A stretch of 64,000 nucleotides of DNA from Thauera sp. JM12B12 (GCF_039614725.1 NZ_CP154859.1:3844001-3908000); one strand, 5' to 3'; counted from the stretch's first letter, positions 17,638-26,836 are shown. Numbers and translations are program-made. The notes: generated from the letters alone by a model not told the origin.

Positions 17638-18363
17638 ATGACCGCGAAAGACAAACTCCCCCGCAGCGTGCCCGACAGCACCGCGCCGCGCTACAACGCG
17701 CGCGAGTCCTGGCGGATCTTCGGGATTATGGCAGAGTTCGTGGAGGCGACCGAACGGCTGTCCGCGATCCGCCCGGCGGTGTCGATCTTCGGCAGCGCGC
17801 GCACGCCGCCCGACCACATGTACTACATGCTCACCGAAAAGATCGCCCGCCTGCTCTCGGACTCGGGCTTCGCGGTGATCTCGGGCGGCGGCCCGGGGAT
17901 CATGGAGGCGGCCAACAAGGGCGCCTTCTTCGGCAAGAGCCCCTCGGTGGGGCTCAACATCCAGCTCCCGCTCGAGCAGGACGCGAATCCCTACCAGGAC
18001 ATCTCGCAGACCTTCCAGCACTTCTTCGCGCGCAAGTTCATGTTCGTGAAGTTCGCCGCGGCCTATGTGGTGATGCCCGGCGGCTTCGGCACGCTCGACG
18101 AGCTGCTCGAGGCGATGACCCTGGTGCAGACCAAGAAGAGCCGCCAGATCCCAATCATCCTGGTGCACCGCCCGTTCTGGCAGGGCCTGCTCGACTGGCT
18201 GCGCGACCGCCTGGTCGCCGAAGGCATGATCAACCCGGAAGACCTCGACCTGGTGCAGGTCATCGACCAGCCCGAGGAGGTGGTCGAGGCGATCTTCAAG
18301 CACTATGAGCGCCGCGGCTTCCAGCCCCTGCCCGCCGAGCGCGAGATGATGCTGAACCTGTGA
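17638..18363 (+). CDS. LOG-family protein (TIGR00730; nucleoside 5'-monophosphate phosphoribohydrolase)
   Basis: A 241-residue Rossmann-fold protein with the LOG signature PGGFGTLDELLEAMT and the preceding SGGGPGIMEAANKGAF. Characterised members hydrolyse cytokinin riboside 5'-monophosphate or other nucleotides to base plus ribose 5-phosphate; older annotations as lysine decarboxylase are wrong. The long N-terminal extension (about 60 residues before the Rossmann core) fits the larger bacterial subgroup. It is divergent from polA. Confidence 0.9.
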   Translation: MTAKDKLPRSVPDSTAPRYNARESWRIFGIMAEFVEATERLSAIRPAVSIFGSARTPPDHMYYMLTEKIARLLSDSGFAVISGGGPGIMEAANKGAFFGKSPSVGLNIQLPLEQDANPYQDISQTFQHFFARKFMFVKFAAAYVVMPGGFGTLDELLEAMTLVQTKKSRQIPIILVHRPFWQGLLDWLRDRLVAEGMINPEDLDLVQVIDQPEEVVEAIFKHYERRGFQPLPAEREMMLNL

Positions 18364-18474
18364 GTCCTGCGGGCGCGGCCACGCCCCTCCGGGCTCGCGC
18401 CCGCCCTGCCGCGCCGCGCGGCCGGCGTATCCGGCGCATTGCGGCTAGAATTGAGGCACTTTCAGGAGAACATC

Positions 18475-18798
18475 ATGCGCCGCACCCTTTTCGCCCTGCT
18501 GCTCGCCGCCGCCGTGCCGGCCTTCGCCCAGCAGCCCGCGAACCTCGAACCGATTCCCGAGCCGCCGCCGATGCCGGCCGAGGGCGCTGCCAGCGACGAA
18601 CCCGAGGTGACCATCCTCCAGCGCGGCGAGGACACCGTCACCGAGTACCGCATCCGCGGCAAGCTCTACATGGTCAAGGTGACGCCGCCGCATGGCGTGC
18701 CCTACTACCTGATCGACAAGGAAGGCAACGGCCAGATGGTGCGCCACGACGGCACGCCCGACCTCGCCGTACCGATGTGGGTGATCAAGTCCTGGTGA
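18475..18798 (+). CDS. DUF2782 family protein, exported
   Basis: A 107-residue small protein with a cleavable signal peptide (MRRTLFALLLAAAVPAFAQQ) and one conserved domain (EVTILQRGEDTVTEYRIRGKLYMVKVTPPHGVPYYLIDKEGNG). DUF2782 proteins have no established function and are probably periplasmic. The ATG at 18475 was preferred over 18439 because it follows an AGGAG (18464-18468) and starts the signal peptide. TAGAAT at 18446-18451 resembles a -10 box. The stop overlaps the GTG of the next gene. Confidence 0.85.
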   Translation: MRRTLFALLLAAAVPAFAQQPANLEPIPEPPPMPAEGAASDEPEVTILQRGEDTVTEYRIRGKLYMVKVTPPHGVPYYLIDKEGNGQMVRHDGTPDLAVPMWVIKSW

Positions 18799-19334
18799 GC
18801 ACGACCGCCGCACCGCTGGTGCGCAGCTTTGCCCCGCTGTTCCGCGCCGACGCGCGCGTGCTGGTGCTCGGCAGCATGCCGGGCGCGACCTCGCAGGCGG
18901 CCGGGGAATACTACGCCCAACCGCGCAACGCTTTCTGGCAGATCATGAGCGCGCTGTTCGGCGCCGGGCCCGAGCTGCCCTACGCGCAGCGGCTCGAGCG
19001 CCTCGCCGCCGCGGGCGTGGCGCTGTGGGACGTCATCAGCTACTGCGAGCGCGCCGGCAGCAAGGACAACGCAATCATCCCCGCCAGCGTCAAGGTCAAC
19101 GATTTCGCTGGCCTACTCCACGACTGCCCACAGATTCGCCACATTTTTTTCAACGGTACTTTCGCTGAGAAGGTGTTTCGTCGCCATGTGCTTAATCGCG
19201 TCGCTTCGCGCGAGCTGTTTTTAACCCGCCTGCCATCAACAAGCCCAACATACGCGTCACTCCACTTCGACGCGAAGCTTGCGGCTTGGCAAGCAGTGCG
19301 CGCCGCAGTCACGCTCGACTCGGCGGCACACTAG
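18795..19334 (+). CDS. DNA-deoxyinosine glycosylase (TIGR04274-like, uracil-DNA glycosylase superfamily)
   Basis: A 179-residue protein with LVLGSMPGATSQAAGEYYAQPRNAFWQIM, the N-terminal active-site region of the hypoxanthine-DNA glycosylase group, and a C-terminal SxxxxxT-type loop (RLPSTSPTYAS). It should excise deaminated adenine (hypoxanthine) from DNA. The start is the GTG at 18795 in a GTGA overlap with DUF2782. From about 19100 to the end the coding sequence is clearly poorer in GC (ACATTTTTTTCAACGG, TTTTTAACCC) than its first half and its neighbours, suggesting a recombinant or imported 3' part. Confidence 0.82.
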   Translation: MSTTAAPLVRSFAPLFRADARVLVLGSMPGATSQAAGEYYAQPRNAFWQIMSALFGAGPELPYAQRLERLAAAGVALWDVISYCERAGSKDNAIIPASVKVNDFAGLLHDCPQIRHIFFNGTFAEKVFRRHVLNRVASRELFLTRLPSTSPTYASLHFDAKLAAWQAVRAAVTLDSAAH

Positions 19335-19372
19335 CCCCTATTCCGCCTTCACGGTACGCCACCGGAGTCCGC

Positions 19373-20329
19373 ATGTCCGTCTTCACCCCCGTTCCCGAAT
19401 CCGCGCTCGCCGACTGGCTCAAGGACTACGCCATCGGCCGCCTGGTGGAACTCAAGGGCATCTCGGCCGGCGTGCAGAACAGCAATTTCTTCGTCACCAC
19501 CACGCTCGGCCGCTACGTGCTGACGCTGTTCGAGGGCATCCCGCGCGCCGAGCTGCCCTACTACCTGCACCTGATGGCCCACCTCGCGCGCCACGGCCTG
19601 CCGGTGCCGGGTCCGATCGCCAACCGCCACAACGAATACCTCGGCACCCTGCAGGACCGCCCCGCCGCGCTCGTCGTGCGGCTGTCGGGCAGCTCCGAGA
19701 TGAGCCCGCGCCTGCCGCACTGCGAAAAGGTCGGCGCCATGCTCGCCGGCCTGCACCTGGCCGGCCAGTCCTACGGCCGCCGCCAGGAGAACCCGCGCGG
19801 CGCGGCCTGGCGCGCCGCCACCGCGCAGGTCGTGCGCCCCTTCCTGCCCGCCGACGAGCAGGCGCTGCTCGACGCCGAGCTCGCCTTCCAGGCCACCATC
19901 GACGTCGACGCACTGCCTGCCGGCGCCATCCACGCCGACCTCTTCCGCGACAACGTGCTGTGGGACACCGACGCCGACGGCGATGTGCGCATCGGCGGCG
20001 TCATCGACTTCTACTTCGCCGGCTACGACGCACTGCTGTTCGACGTCGCGGTCACCGTCAACGACTGGTGCTCCACGCCGGGCTGCGGTCTCGACGATGC
20101 GCGCGCCGCCGCGCTGCTCGACGCCTACCATGCCGAGCGCCCCTTCACCGACGCCGAGCGCGCCGCCTGGCCGGCGATGCTGCGCGCCGCCGCGCTGCGC
20201 TTCTGGCTGTCGCGCGCGGCCGACTTCCATCTGCCGCGTGCCGGCGAGATGGTGCTGGTGAAGGACCCCAACGAGTACCGCGACATCCTGCGCCTGCGCA
20301 TCGCCGGGGTGCCGCCGCTGCCGCGCTGA
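19373..20329 (+). CDS. thrB: Homoserine kinase, ThrB2 type
   Basis: A 318-residue kinase of the aminoglycoside-phosphotransferase fold (TIGR00938), not the GHMP type. The start MSVFTPVPESALADWLKDY is family-typical. The Brenner-like catalytic motif is GAIHADLFRDNVLW, with the metal-binding IDFYFAG downstream. It phosphorylates homoserine for threonine synthesis. The ATG at 19373 follows a GGAG at 19364-19367; an upstream in-frame start at 19286 overlaps the glycosylase and was rejected. Confidence 0.94.
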   Translation: MSVFTPVPESALADWLKDYAIGRLVELKGISAGVQNSNFFVTTTLGRYVLTLFEGIPRAELPYYLHLMAHLARHGLPVPGPIANRHNEYLGTLQDRPAALVVRLSGSSEMSPRLPHCEKVGAMLAGLHLAGQSYGRRQENPRGAAWRAATAQVVRPFLPADEQALLDAELAFQATIDVDALPAGAIHADLFRDNVLWDTDADGDVRIGGVIDFYFAGYDALLFDVAVTVNDWCSTPGCGLDDARAAALLDAYHAERPFTDAERAAWPAMLRAAALRFWLSRAADFHLPRAGEMVLVKDPNEYRDILRLRIAGVPPLPR

Positions 20330-20350
20330 CCCGCGCCCGGAAAGACCGCG

Positions 20351-21160
20351 ATGAATTCTGCAACGCCCCCGCCCCGCCACCCCCATCCGCCCGCGCCCGC
20401 CCCCGGCGACGTGGCGCCCGCCCACGCCCTCAACTGGCTGGCCGAAGGCTGGCGGCTGTTCATGAAGGCGCCCGGCGCCTGGGTGATCCAGGCCCTGATC
20501 TTCTTCGTCATCATCGCCGCGCTCGGCATGCTGCCCTTCCTCGGCTGGGCCGCCGCGCCCATCGCCCTGCCCGTGCTGGTCGCCGGCATGCTCTCGGGCG
20601 CGCAGCAGCTCGACCGCGGCGAGGGGCTGCGCATCGACGCGCTGTTCGACGGCATCCGCCGCCACGCCGGCAACCTCCTGCTGCTGGGCGCCTTCCACCT
20701 GCTCGGGCTGCTGCTGGCCGCGCTGGCGGCCGCGGCGATCGGCGGCAGCGCCGCGCTCACCGGCATGGCAGTGGGTGCCATGGCCGGCATGGGCATGGCG
20801 GCCGGCGGCATGATGTTCGGCGTCGCCGTGTTCACCGTGCTGTGGGCGCTGCTGATGATGGCGCTGTGGTTCGCCCCCGCCCTGGTCATGCTGCACGAGG
20901 TCGCACCGCTCGATGCGATGCGCTTGTCCGTGCGCGCCTGCTTCCACAACCTGCTCGCCTTCCTCGTGCTCGCCGCGCTGCTCTACGTGGCCGTGTGGGT
21001 GGCGATGCTGCCCGCCGGGCTCGGCATGCTGGTGCTGATCCCGGTGACCGCCGGCGCGCTCTACGCGGCGTGGAAGGAGACCTTCTCGCCCCTGCTCGCC
21101 CTGCCCGCACCGCCCGCCGCGGACACCCCGACGGTGTCCGGGGACGAGCCTCGCAGCTGA
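20351..21160 (+). CDS. BPSS1780-family membrane protein (copy 1)
   Basis: A 269-residue protein with a proline-rich N-terminus and about six membrane helices. ALNWLAEGWRLFMKAPGAWVIQALIFF and the FDGIRRHAGNLLLLG segment fit the BPSS1780 family, which has no known function. Glycine/methionine-rich helices (VGAMAGMGMAAGGMMFG) stand out. It is followed 52 bp later by a second family member, so the two may form a hetero-oligomer (inference). Confidence 0.75.
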   Translation: MNSATPPPRHPHPPAPAPGDVAPAHALNWLAEGWRLFMKAPGAWVIQALIFFVIIAALGMLPFLGWAAAPIALPVLVAGMLSGAQQLDRGEGLRIDALFDGIRRHAGNLLLLGAFHLLGLLLAALAAAAIGGSAALTGMAVGAMAGMGMAAGGMMFGVAVFTVLWALLMMALWFAPALVMLHEVAPLDAMRLSVRACFHNLLAFLVLAALLYVAVWVAMLPAGLGMLVLIPVTAGALYAAWKETFSPLLALPAPPAADTPTVSGDEPRS

Positions 21161-21212
21161 AGCCCACGCCCCCTTCCCCGAACTCGACGCCCCCAAGGAC
21201 CGCCCTCCGTCC

Positions 21213-22016
21213 ATGCAAGCACAACAACTCCCGATGCCGCGCGGCTGGGCCTGGCTGCGCGAAGGCCTGCAGCTGTGGCGCCGCAACCCGGCGCTGATCA
21301 CCTTCGCCACCTTCGGCTATCTGCTCTCGATCGTCGTCATCAGCATCGTCCCGCTCATCGGCCAGCTCGTCGCCTCGCTGCTGATGCCGGCGCTGTCGGT
21401 CGGCGTGCTCAACGCCTGCCGCGCCACCGACGCCGGCCGCAAGGTCGGGCCGGACGTGCTGTTCTCCGGCTTCAAGACCAACCTTCAGTCCCTGGTGGCG
21501 ATCGGCGGCCTCTACCTCGCCGGCACCCTCATCGTGCTGCTGCTGGTGGCGATGGTCGATGACGGCAGCCTGTCCGCCGTCATGCGCGGGGAAGACCTCG
21601 AGGCCCACCTCGGCGAAGACTCGTCGATCGGCTTCACCCTCTTCGTCGGCGCGCTGCTGTCCACGCCGGTGATGATGGCCTACTGGTTCGCGCCCGCGCT
21701 CGCCGGGTGGTGGAAGGTGCCGGCCGCCAAGGCGATGTTCTTCAGCTTCTATGCCTGCCTGCGCAACTGGCGGCCCTTCCTCGCCTATGCGATCGGGCTG
21801 GCGATCTTCGGCGGCATCCTCCCCGGCATCCTGATCGCGGTGCTGGGCCTGCTCTCGCCCACGCTCGGCAGCCTCGCCTCGCTGCCGATCCCGCTGATCA
21901 TCCTGCCGGTGATCTTCAGCAGCTTCTACACCGCCACCCGCGACGTCTTCGGCCTGCCCGACGGCAGCGCGCCGCGGCCGGCCGGCACGCTGGCGGACGA
22001 ACGCAGTGAGGACTGA
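21213..22016 (+). CDS. BPSS1780-family membrane protein (copy 2)
   Basis: A 267-residue, six-helix paralogue of the preceding gene. GWAWLREGLQLWRRNPALITFATFGYLL aligns with GWRLFMKAPGAWVIQALIFF, and DVLFSGFKTNLQSLVAIGGLYL with the FDGIRRH region. The repeats have diverged, so the duplication is old. The gene ends 11 bp inside nadD. No enzymatic motif is visible. Confidence 0.75.
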   Translation: MQAQQLPMPRGWAWLREGLQLWRRNPALITFATFGYLLSIVVISIVPLIGQLVASLLMPALSVGVLNACRATDAGRKVGPDVLFSGFKTNLQSLVAIGGLYLAGTLIVLLLVAMVDDGSLSAVMRGEDLEAHLGEDSSIGFTLFVGALLSTPVMMAYWFAPALAGWWKVPAAKAMFFSFYACLRNWRPFLAYAIGLAIFGGILPGILIAVLGLLSPTLGSLASLPIPLIILPVIFSSFYTATRDVFGLPDGSAPRPAGTLADERSED

Positions 22017-22713
22017 AGGCGAGGCCCCGCCACCCGGCATGGAAGACGACGGCAGCCTGCCGCTGGGCGTGCTCGGCGGCACCTTCGACCCCATCCACCT
22101 CGGCCACCTGCGGCTCGCGGAAGAGGCGCGCGAGGCGCTCGGGCTCGGCGGCCTGCGCCTGATCCCGGCCGGCCGCCCGCCCCACCGCGGCGAACCCGGC
22201 AGCACGCCCGAGGACCGCCTGGCGATGGCCCGCCTCGCCACCGCAGGCAACCCTGCGCTGCAGGTGGACGACGGCGAAGTGCGTGCGCAGCAGAAGAGCT
22301 ACACCGTGCTCACCCTCGAGCGCCTGCGCGCCGAGCTCGGCCCGCGCCAGCCGCTGGTGCTGATCCTGGGCGCCGACGCCTTCGAGGGCCTGCCGACCTG
22401 GCACCGATGGACCGAGCTCTTCGCGCTCGCCCACGTCGCGGTCGCCAATCGTCCCGGCTATGCGCCGCACGGCCGGCGCTGGCCGGCCACGCTGTCGCCC
22501 GCGCTCGACGCCGCCTGCCGCGACCGCCACACCGCCAGCCCGGAGGATCTGCGCGCCACGCCTGCCGGCCGCGTGATCCCCTTCGACATGACGCCGCTGG
22601 CGATCTCCGCCTCGCTGATCCGCGATCTCGTTCGCAACGGACACAGCGCGCGTTATTTGCTGCCCGATTCCGTTCTCGAATATATTGCCGCGCACCATCT
22701 GTACCAGAGATAG
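22006..22713 (+). CDS. nadD: Nicotinate-nucleotide adenylyltransferase
   Basis: A 235-residue nucleotidyltransferase with the phosphate-binding GGTFDPIHLGHLR and the C-terminal ISASLIRDLVRNG (ISxTxxR-like) motif. It makes deamido-NAD from NaMN and ATP. The start is either the GTG at 22006, overlapping the previous gene by 11 bp, or the ATG at 22039 (MEDDGSLPLGVLGG), which gives a more usual length; neither has a strong ribosome site. It heads the conserved block nadD-rsfS-rlmH-maf-rng. Confidence 0.93.
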   Translation: MRTEGEAPPPGMEDDGSLPLGVLGGTFDPIHLGHLRLAEEAREALGLGGLRLIPAGRPPHRGEPGSTPEDRLAMARLATAGNPALQVDDGEVRAQQKSYTVLTLERLRAELGPRQPLVLILGADAFEGLPTWHRWTELFALAHVAVANRPGYAPHGRRWPATLSPALDAACRDRHTASPEDLRATPAGRVIPFDMTPLAISASLIRDLVRNGHSARYLLPDSVLEYIAAHHLYQR

Positions 22714-22744
22714 CGCGGAGACCGGGAAGGTCTCCGCACGCCCC

Positions 22745-22801
22745 GTGGGAGCGGGCTTGCCCGCGAAGGGGCACCCTGTTCGCGGGCAAGCCCGCTCCCA
22801 C
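22745..22801. repeat. REP-family palindromic pair
   Basis: GTGGGAGCGGGCTTGCCCGC opens the left arm and its reverse complement closes the element at 22801, with a short variable centre. It lies between nadD and rsfS. This is copy 1 of nine REP-type sites in the window. Confidence 0.85.
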
Positions 22802-22865
22802 AACAGCCCGCTCAAACGACAGCCGCTCACACGACGGAAATTTCCGCCTCACCCCAAGGACCCGA

Positions 22866-23216
22866 ATGGACACCCCCTCCCTCGAGAAGATCGTCATCGC
22901 CGCGCTTGAAGACATCAAGGCCCGCGACATCGAAGTCATCGACACTTCCAGCCACACCCCGCTGTTCGACCGCATCATCATCGCCAGCGCCGAATCCGGC
23001 CGCCAGACGCGCGCGCTGGCGCAGAACGTCCATGACAAGGTCAAGGAAGCCGGCGGCGAGGTGATCGGCACCGAGGGCCAGGACACCGGCGAGTGGGTGC
23101 TGGTCGACCTCGGCAACATCGTCGTCCACGTCATGCAGCCCGCGGTGCGCGCGCACTACAAGCTCGAGGAACTCTGGCGCACGCCGCCCGCCAGCCGCCG
23201 CAGCGCCGCGCACTGA
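22866..23216 (+). CDS. rsfS: Ribosome silencing factor RsfS
   Basis: A 116-residue member of the Iojap/RsfS family ([75 protein letters not shown]). It binds uL14 and blocks subunit joining when nutrients are low. The ATG at 22866 has AAGGA just upstream; the longer frame from 22407 is out-of-frame nadD. The stop is 1 bp before the rlmH ATG. Confidence 0.95.
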   Translation: MDTPSLEKIVIAALEDIKARDIEVIDTSSHTPLFDRIIIASAESGRQTRALAQNVHDKVKEAGGEVIGTEGQDTGEWVLVDLGNIVVHVMQPAVRAHYKLEELWRTPPASRRSAAH

Positions 23217-23217
23217 C

Positions 23218-23688
23218 ATGAAGCTGGTCGTCGTCGCCGTCGGCCATCGCATGCCGGGATGGGTGCAGGCCGGCTTCGACGAGTTCGCCCGCCGCATGCC
23301 GCGCGAGCTCACGCTGCAGCTGGTGGAGGTGAAGGCCGAACCGCGCACCAGCGGCAAGACCGTGGAGGCGATGATGGCCGCCGAGGCCGTCCGCATCGAA
23401 GCCGCGCTGCCGGCGCGCTGCCGGCGCGTCATCCTCGACGAACGCGGTGCCGATCTCGGCACCTTGGCGCTCGCGCGCCGTCTCGAGGCCTGGCAGGCCG
23501 ATGGTGACGACGTCGCCTTCATCGTCGGCGGGCCTGACGGGCTCGCTCCCGCGCTCAAGGCCTCCGCCCACGAGGCGATCCGCCTCTCCAGCCTGACCCT
23601 TCCCCACGCCCTGGTGCGCCCGCTGCTGGCCGAGGCGCTGTATCGCGCGTGGACGGTGCTGAAGAACCACCCCTATCACCGCGAGTGA
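23218..23688 (+). CDS. rlmH: 23S rRNA (pseudouridine1915-N3)-methyltransferase
   Basis: A 156-residue SPOUT methyltransferase. The hallmark knot region is FIVGGPDGL, and the C-terminus [20 protein letters not shown] is conserved in RlmH. It methylates pseudouridine 1915 in helix 69 on 70S ribosomes. It follows rsfS directly, the usual order. Confidence 0.96.
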   Translation: MKLVVVAVGHRMPGWVQAGFDEFARRMPRELTLQLVEVKAEPRTSGKTVEAMMAAEAVRIEAALPARCRRVILDERGADLGTLALARRLEAWQADGDDVAFIVGGPDGLAPALKASAHEAIRLSSLTLPHALVRPLLAEALYRAWTVLKNHPYHRE

Positions 23689-23803
23689 CCCGCGGGCGCG
23701 GGCGGCGACCGCGCGCGAAACCCATTAGAATTCGGGGCACACCGCCTCGCCGCACGTCCGCGCGCCTGCGTGCATCCGTGCCGCGCACCACCGACTTCCC
23801 GCC

Positions 23804-24421
23804 ATGACCATCGCCCCGCGCATCTACCTCGCCTCCAAGAGCCCCCGCCGCCGCGACCTGCTGCGTCAGATCGGGGTCAATTTCGACGTCCTCACCTTCC
23901 GCTCCGGCGAACGCGGGGAAGACCCCGACGTCGACGAGACGCCGCTGCCCGGCGAGGCCGTCGAGCGCTACGTCGAGCGTCTCGCCCTCGCCAAGGCCCA
24001 GGCCGGGGTGCGCCGCGTGCGGTGGCGCAAGCTGCTGCCGCAGCCGGTGCTGTCCGCCGACACCACGCTCGAGCTCGACGGCGAGATCATCGGCAAGCCG
24101 CGCGACAGCGCTGATGCCCACGCCATCCTCGCCCGCCTGTCCGGGCGCAGCCACCGCGTGCTCACCGCGCTCGCGGTCAGCGACGGCGAGCGCACGCGCA
24201 GCCGGCTATCGACGAGCGAGGTGCGCTTCCGCACCCTGTCCGAGCACGACATCCGCCGCTACATCGCCACCGGCGAGCCGATGGACAAGGCCGGCGCCTA
24301 CGGCATCCAGGGTCACGCGGCGATCTTCATCGAGGAGATCCGCGGCAGCTATTCCGGGATCATGGGCCTGCCGCTGTTCGACACCGCGGCCCTGCTCGAC
24401 GTCTTCGGCTATCCGCTGTGA
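23804..24421 (+). CDS. maf: Maf-type nucleoside triphosphate pyrophosphatase
   Basis: A 205-residue Maf/HAM1-superfamily enzyme: YLASKSPRRRDLLRQIGVNF (phosphate-binding SxSPRR loop), SADTTLELDGEIIGKP (catalytic Asp region) and AGAYGIQGHAAIFIEEIRGSYSGIMGLPL. It hydrolyses dTTP/UTP or modified nucleotides to monophosphates (YhdE type by sequence). It starts 115 bp after rlmH; a -10-like TAGAAT is present at 23726-23731. Confidence 0.93.
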   Translation: MTIAPRIYLASKSPRRRDLLRQIGVNFDVLTFRSGERGEDPDVDETPLPGEAVERYVERLALAKAQAGVRRVRWRKLLPQPVLSADTTLELDGEIIGKPRDSADAHAILARLSGRSHRVLTALAVSDGERTRSRLSTSEVRFRTLSEHDIRRYIATGEPMDKAGAYGIQGHAAIFIEEIRGSYSGIMGLPLFDTAALLDVFGYPL

Positions 24422-24434
24422 GCGCGCCCCAGTC

Positions 24435-25889
24435 ATGAGCATCGAATTCCTCATCAACTTCACCCCCCAGGAAACCCGCGTCGCGCTCGTCGAGCAGGGC
24501 GTGGTGCAGGAACTGCACGTCGAACGCACCGCCAGCCGCGGCATCGTCGGCAACATCTACCTCGGCAAGGTGGTGCGCGTGCTGCCCGGCATGCAGTCGG
24601 CCTTCATCGACATCGGCCTCGAGCGCACCGCCTTCCTGCACGTCGCCGACATCTGGAGCGACCGCCAGGCGGGCGAGGTCGCGCGTCCGATCGAGCGCAT
24701 CCTCGCCGAAGGCCAGAGCCTGATGGTGCAGGTGCTCAAGGACCCGATCGGCACCAAGGGCGCGCGCCTGTCCACCCAGATCAGCCTCGCCGGGCGGCTG
24801 CTGGTGTACCTGCCGCAGGAAAAGCACATCGGCATCTCGCAGCGCATCGAGGACGAAGCCGAACGGGAGGCCCTGCGCAGCCGGCTCACCGCGCTGGTCC
24901 CCGAAGAAGAGCCCGGCGGCTTCATCGTGCGCACGATGGCCGAATCCGCCTCCGACGCCGAGCTCGCCGCCGACATCGCCTACCTGCGCAAGCTGTGGCG
25001 CGAGATCTCCACCTCCACGGTCGGCCTGTTCCCGCCCAAGGTCCTGCACGAAGACCTCGGCCTCGGCCAGCGCACCCTGCGCGACCTGGTCACCGACGAG
25101 ACCAGCCGCATCCGCGTCGACTCGCGGGAAAACTTCCAGAAGCTGACCGCCTTCGCCGCCGAATACACGCCCAAGGTGCTGCCGCTGCTCGAGCACTACA
25201 GCGGCGAGCGGCCGCTGTTCGAGCTCTACAACGTCGAGGAGGAAATCCAGAAGGCGCTCGCCCGCCGCGTCGATCTCAAGTCCGGCGGCTACCTGATCAT
25301 CGACCAGACCGAGGCGATGACCACGGTCGACGTCAACACCGGCGGCTTCGTGGGCGCACGCAACTTCGACGACACCATCTTCAAGACCAACCTCGAGGCC
25401 AGCCAGGCGATCGCCCGCCAGCTGCGGCTGCGCAACCTCGGCGGCATCATCATCATCGACTTCATCGACATGGAGAACGTCGAGCACCGCGAGATGGTGC
25501 TCGAGGAGTTCCGCAAGGCGCTGTCGCGCGACCACACCAAGATGAGCATCAACGGCTTCACCGCGCTCGGCCTGGTGGAGATGACGAGAAAGCGCACCCG
25601 CGAGTCGCTCGCCCACCTGCTGTGCGAGCCCTGCCCCACCTGCAGCGGCCGCGGCGAGGTCAAGACCGCGCGCACGGTGGCCTACGAGATCCTGCGCGAG
25701 CTGCTGCGCGAGGCGCGCCAGTTCAACGCCAAGGAATTCCGCGTGCTCGCCGCGCCCAACGTGATCGACCTCTTCCTCGACGAGGAAAGCCAGTCGCTGG
25801 CGATGCTGTCGGACTTCATCGGCAAGAAGGTGTCGCTGCATGCCGAAGGCAGCTACACGCAGGAGCAATACGACATCGTGCTGCTGTGA
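24435..25889 (+). CDS. rng: Ribonuclease G
   Basis: A 484-residue RNase E/G family endonuclease. It has an N-terminal S1 domain (NIYLGKVVRVLPGMQSAFIDIGLERTAFLH), a DNase I-like catalytic core with acidic ligands in TTVDVNTGGFVG and IIIDFIDM, and the zinc-link CEPCPTC. The C-terminal scaffold arm of RNase E is absent, which makes it RNase G. It matures 16S rRNA 5' ends and decays mRNAs. The ATG at 24435 follows maf by 13 bp; the longer frame from 24114 is out-of-frame maf. Confidence 0.95.
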   Translation: MSIEFLINFTPQETRVALVEQGVVQELHVERTASRGIVGNIYLGKVVRVLPGMQSAFIDIGLERTAFLHVADIWSDRQAGEVARPIERILAEGQSLMVQVLKDPIGTKGARLSTQISLAGRLLVYLPQEKHIGISQRIEDEAEREALRSRLTALVPEEEPGGFIVRTMAESASDAELAADIAYLRKLWREISTSTVGLFPPKVLHEDLGLGQRTLRDLVTDETSRIRVDSRENFQKLTAFAAEYTPKVLPLLEHYSGERPLFELYNVEEEIQKALARRVDLKSGGYLIIDQTEAMTTVDVNTGGFVGARNFDDTIFKTNLEASQAIARQLRLRNLGGIIIIDFIDMENVEHREMVLEEFRKALSRDHTKMSINGFTALGLVEMTRKRTRESLAHLLCEPCPTCSGRGEVKTARTVAYEILRELLREARQFNAKEFRVLAAPNVIDLFLDEESQSLAMLSDFIGKKVSLHAEGSYTQEQYDIVLL

Positions 25890-26836
25890 GCCAGGCACCG
25901 ATCGATCCGGCCGAACCGCGGCCCGCACGCTTTGCCAATCCCGTCGTGCGCTGCCTGGCCGCCACCCGGCCGGCCTTCCTGTCGGTCACGCTGGTCGGCT
26001 GCCTGCTCGGCATCGCGAGCGCGCACGCGGGCGGCGTGGCGATCGACGCGACGGGTGCCGTGCTGACCGTGCTGCTGGCGCTGGCCGCGCACGCGGGTGG
26101 CAACGTCGTCAATGACTACCACGACGCACTGAGCGGCGCCGACGACGCCAACATCGCCCGCCTGTTCCCCTTCACGGGTGGCAGCCGCTTCATACAGAAC
26201 GGCGTGCATACCGCCCGCCAGACGGCCGTGCTCGGCTACGGCCTGCTCGCCGCGGTGGTGCCGGGCGGCCTGTGGCTGACCTGGCAGGCCGGGCCGGGCC
26301 TGCTGCTGATCGGCGCCGCCGGCCTGGCGTTGGGCTGGGCCTACTCCGCCCCGCCGCTCAAGCTGGTGAGCCGCGGCTGGGGGGAGTTCGTCATCGCCAC
26401 GTGCTGGCTGCTGGTGGTGGTGGGCGCGGACTACGTCCAGCGCGGCGCCCTCGACATCCTGCCCCTCGCGGCCGGGCTGTCCTACGCCCTGCTGGTGGCC
26501 AACCTGCTGTTCATCAACCAGTTCCCCGACCACGACGGCGACGCCGCGAGCGGCAAGCGCACCCTGGTGGTGCGCCTCGGCCCGGAGGTCGCGAAATGGG
26601 GCTACACGCTGATCGCGATCGTCGCCCATGGCTGGCTGATCGCGATGGTCGCGGCCAACCTGCTGCCGCAGAAGGCTGCCGCAGCGGCGATGACGGTGGC
26701 GCTGTCCCTGCCTGCCGGCCGCGACCTGCTCGCCTATGCGACGCAGCCCGCCGCGCTCGCGCCCGCGATCAAGCGCACCATCGTCGCCGCGCTCGCCCAC
26801 GGCACCGTCCTCGCCGGCGTGCTCGCCTTTGCCTGA
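25886..26836 (+). CDS. UbiA/MenA-family prenyltransferase
   Basis: A 316-residue integral membrane protein with about nine helices. The two polyprenyl diphosphate/Mg-binding motifs are NVVNDYHDALSGAD and FPDHDGDAASGKRTL, in the order seen in MenA (1,4-dihydroxy-2-naphthoate prenyltransferase) and related enzymes. It may prenylate a quinone-ring precursor, but no men genes are nearby to confirm this. The start is the GTG at 25886 overlapping the rng stop (GTGA). Confidence 0.82.
   Translation: MSQAPIDPAEPRPARFANPVVRCLAATRPAFLSVTLVGCLLGIASAHAGGVAIDATGAVLTVLLALAAHAGGNVVNDYHDALSGADDANIARLFPFTGGSRFIQNGVHTARQTAVLGYGLLAAVVPGGLWLTWQAGPGLLLIGAAGLALGWAYSAPPLKLVSRGWGEFVIATCWLLVVVGADYVQRGALDILPLAAGLSYALLVANLLFINQFPDHDGDAASGKRTLVVRLGPEVAKWGYTLIAIVAHGWLIAMVAANLLPQKAAAAAMTVALSLPAGRDLLAYATQPAALAPAIKRTIVAALAHGTVLAGVLAFA

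Noticed and set aside
19349..21310. 653-codon minus-strand frame over thrB and the first BPSS1780 gene
   Set aside because: Low-complexity composition (GGQ, HHQ repeats) typical of antisense high-GC DNA; two well-supported genes lie opposite.
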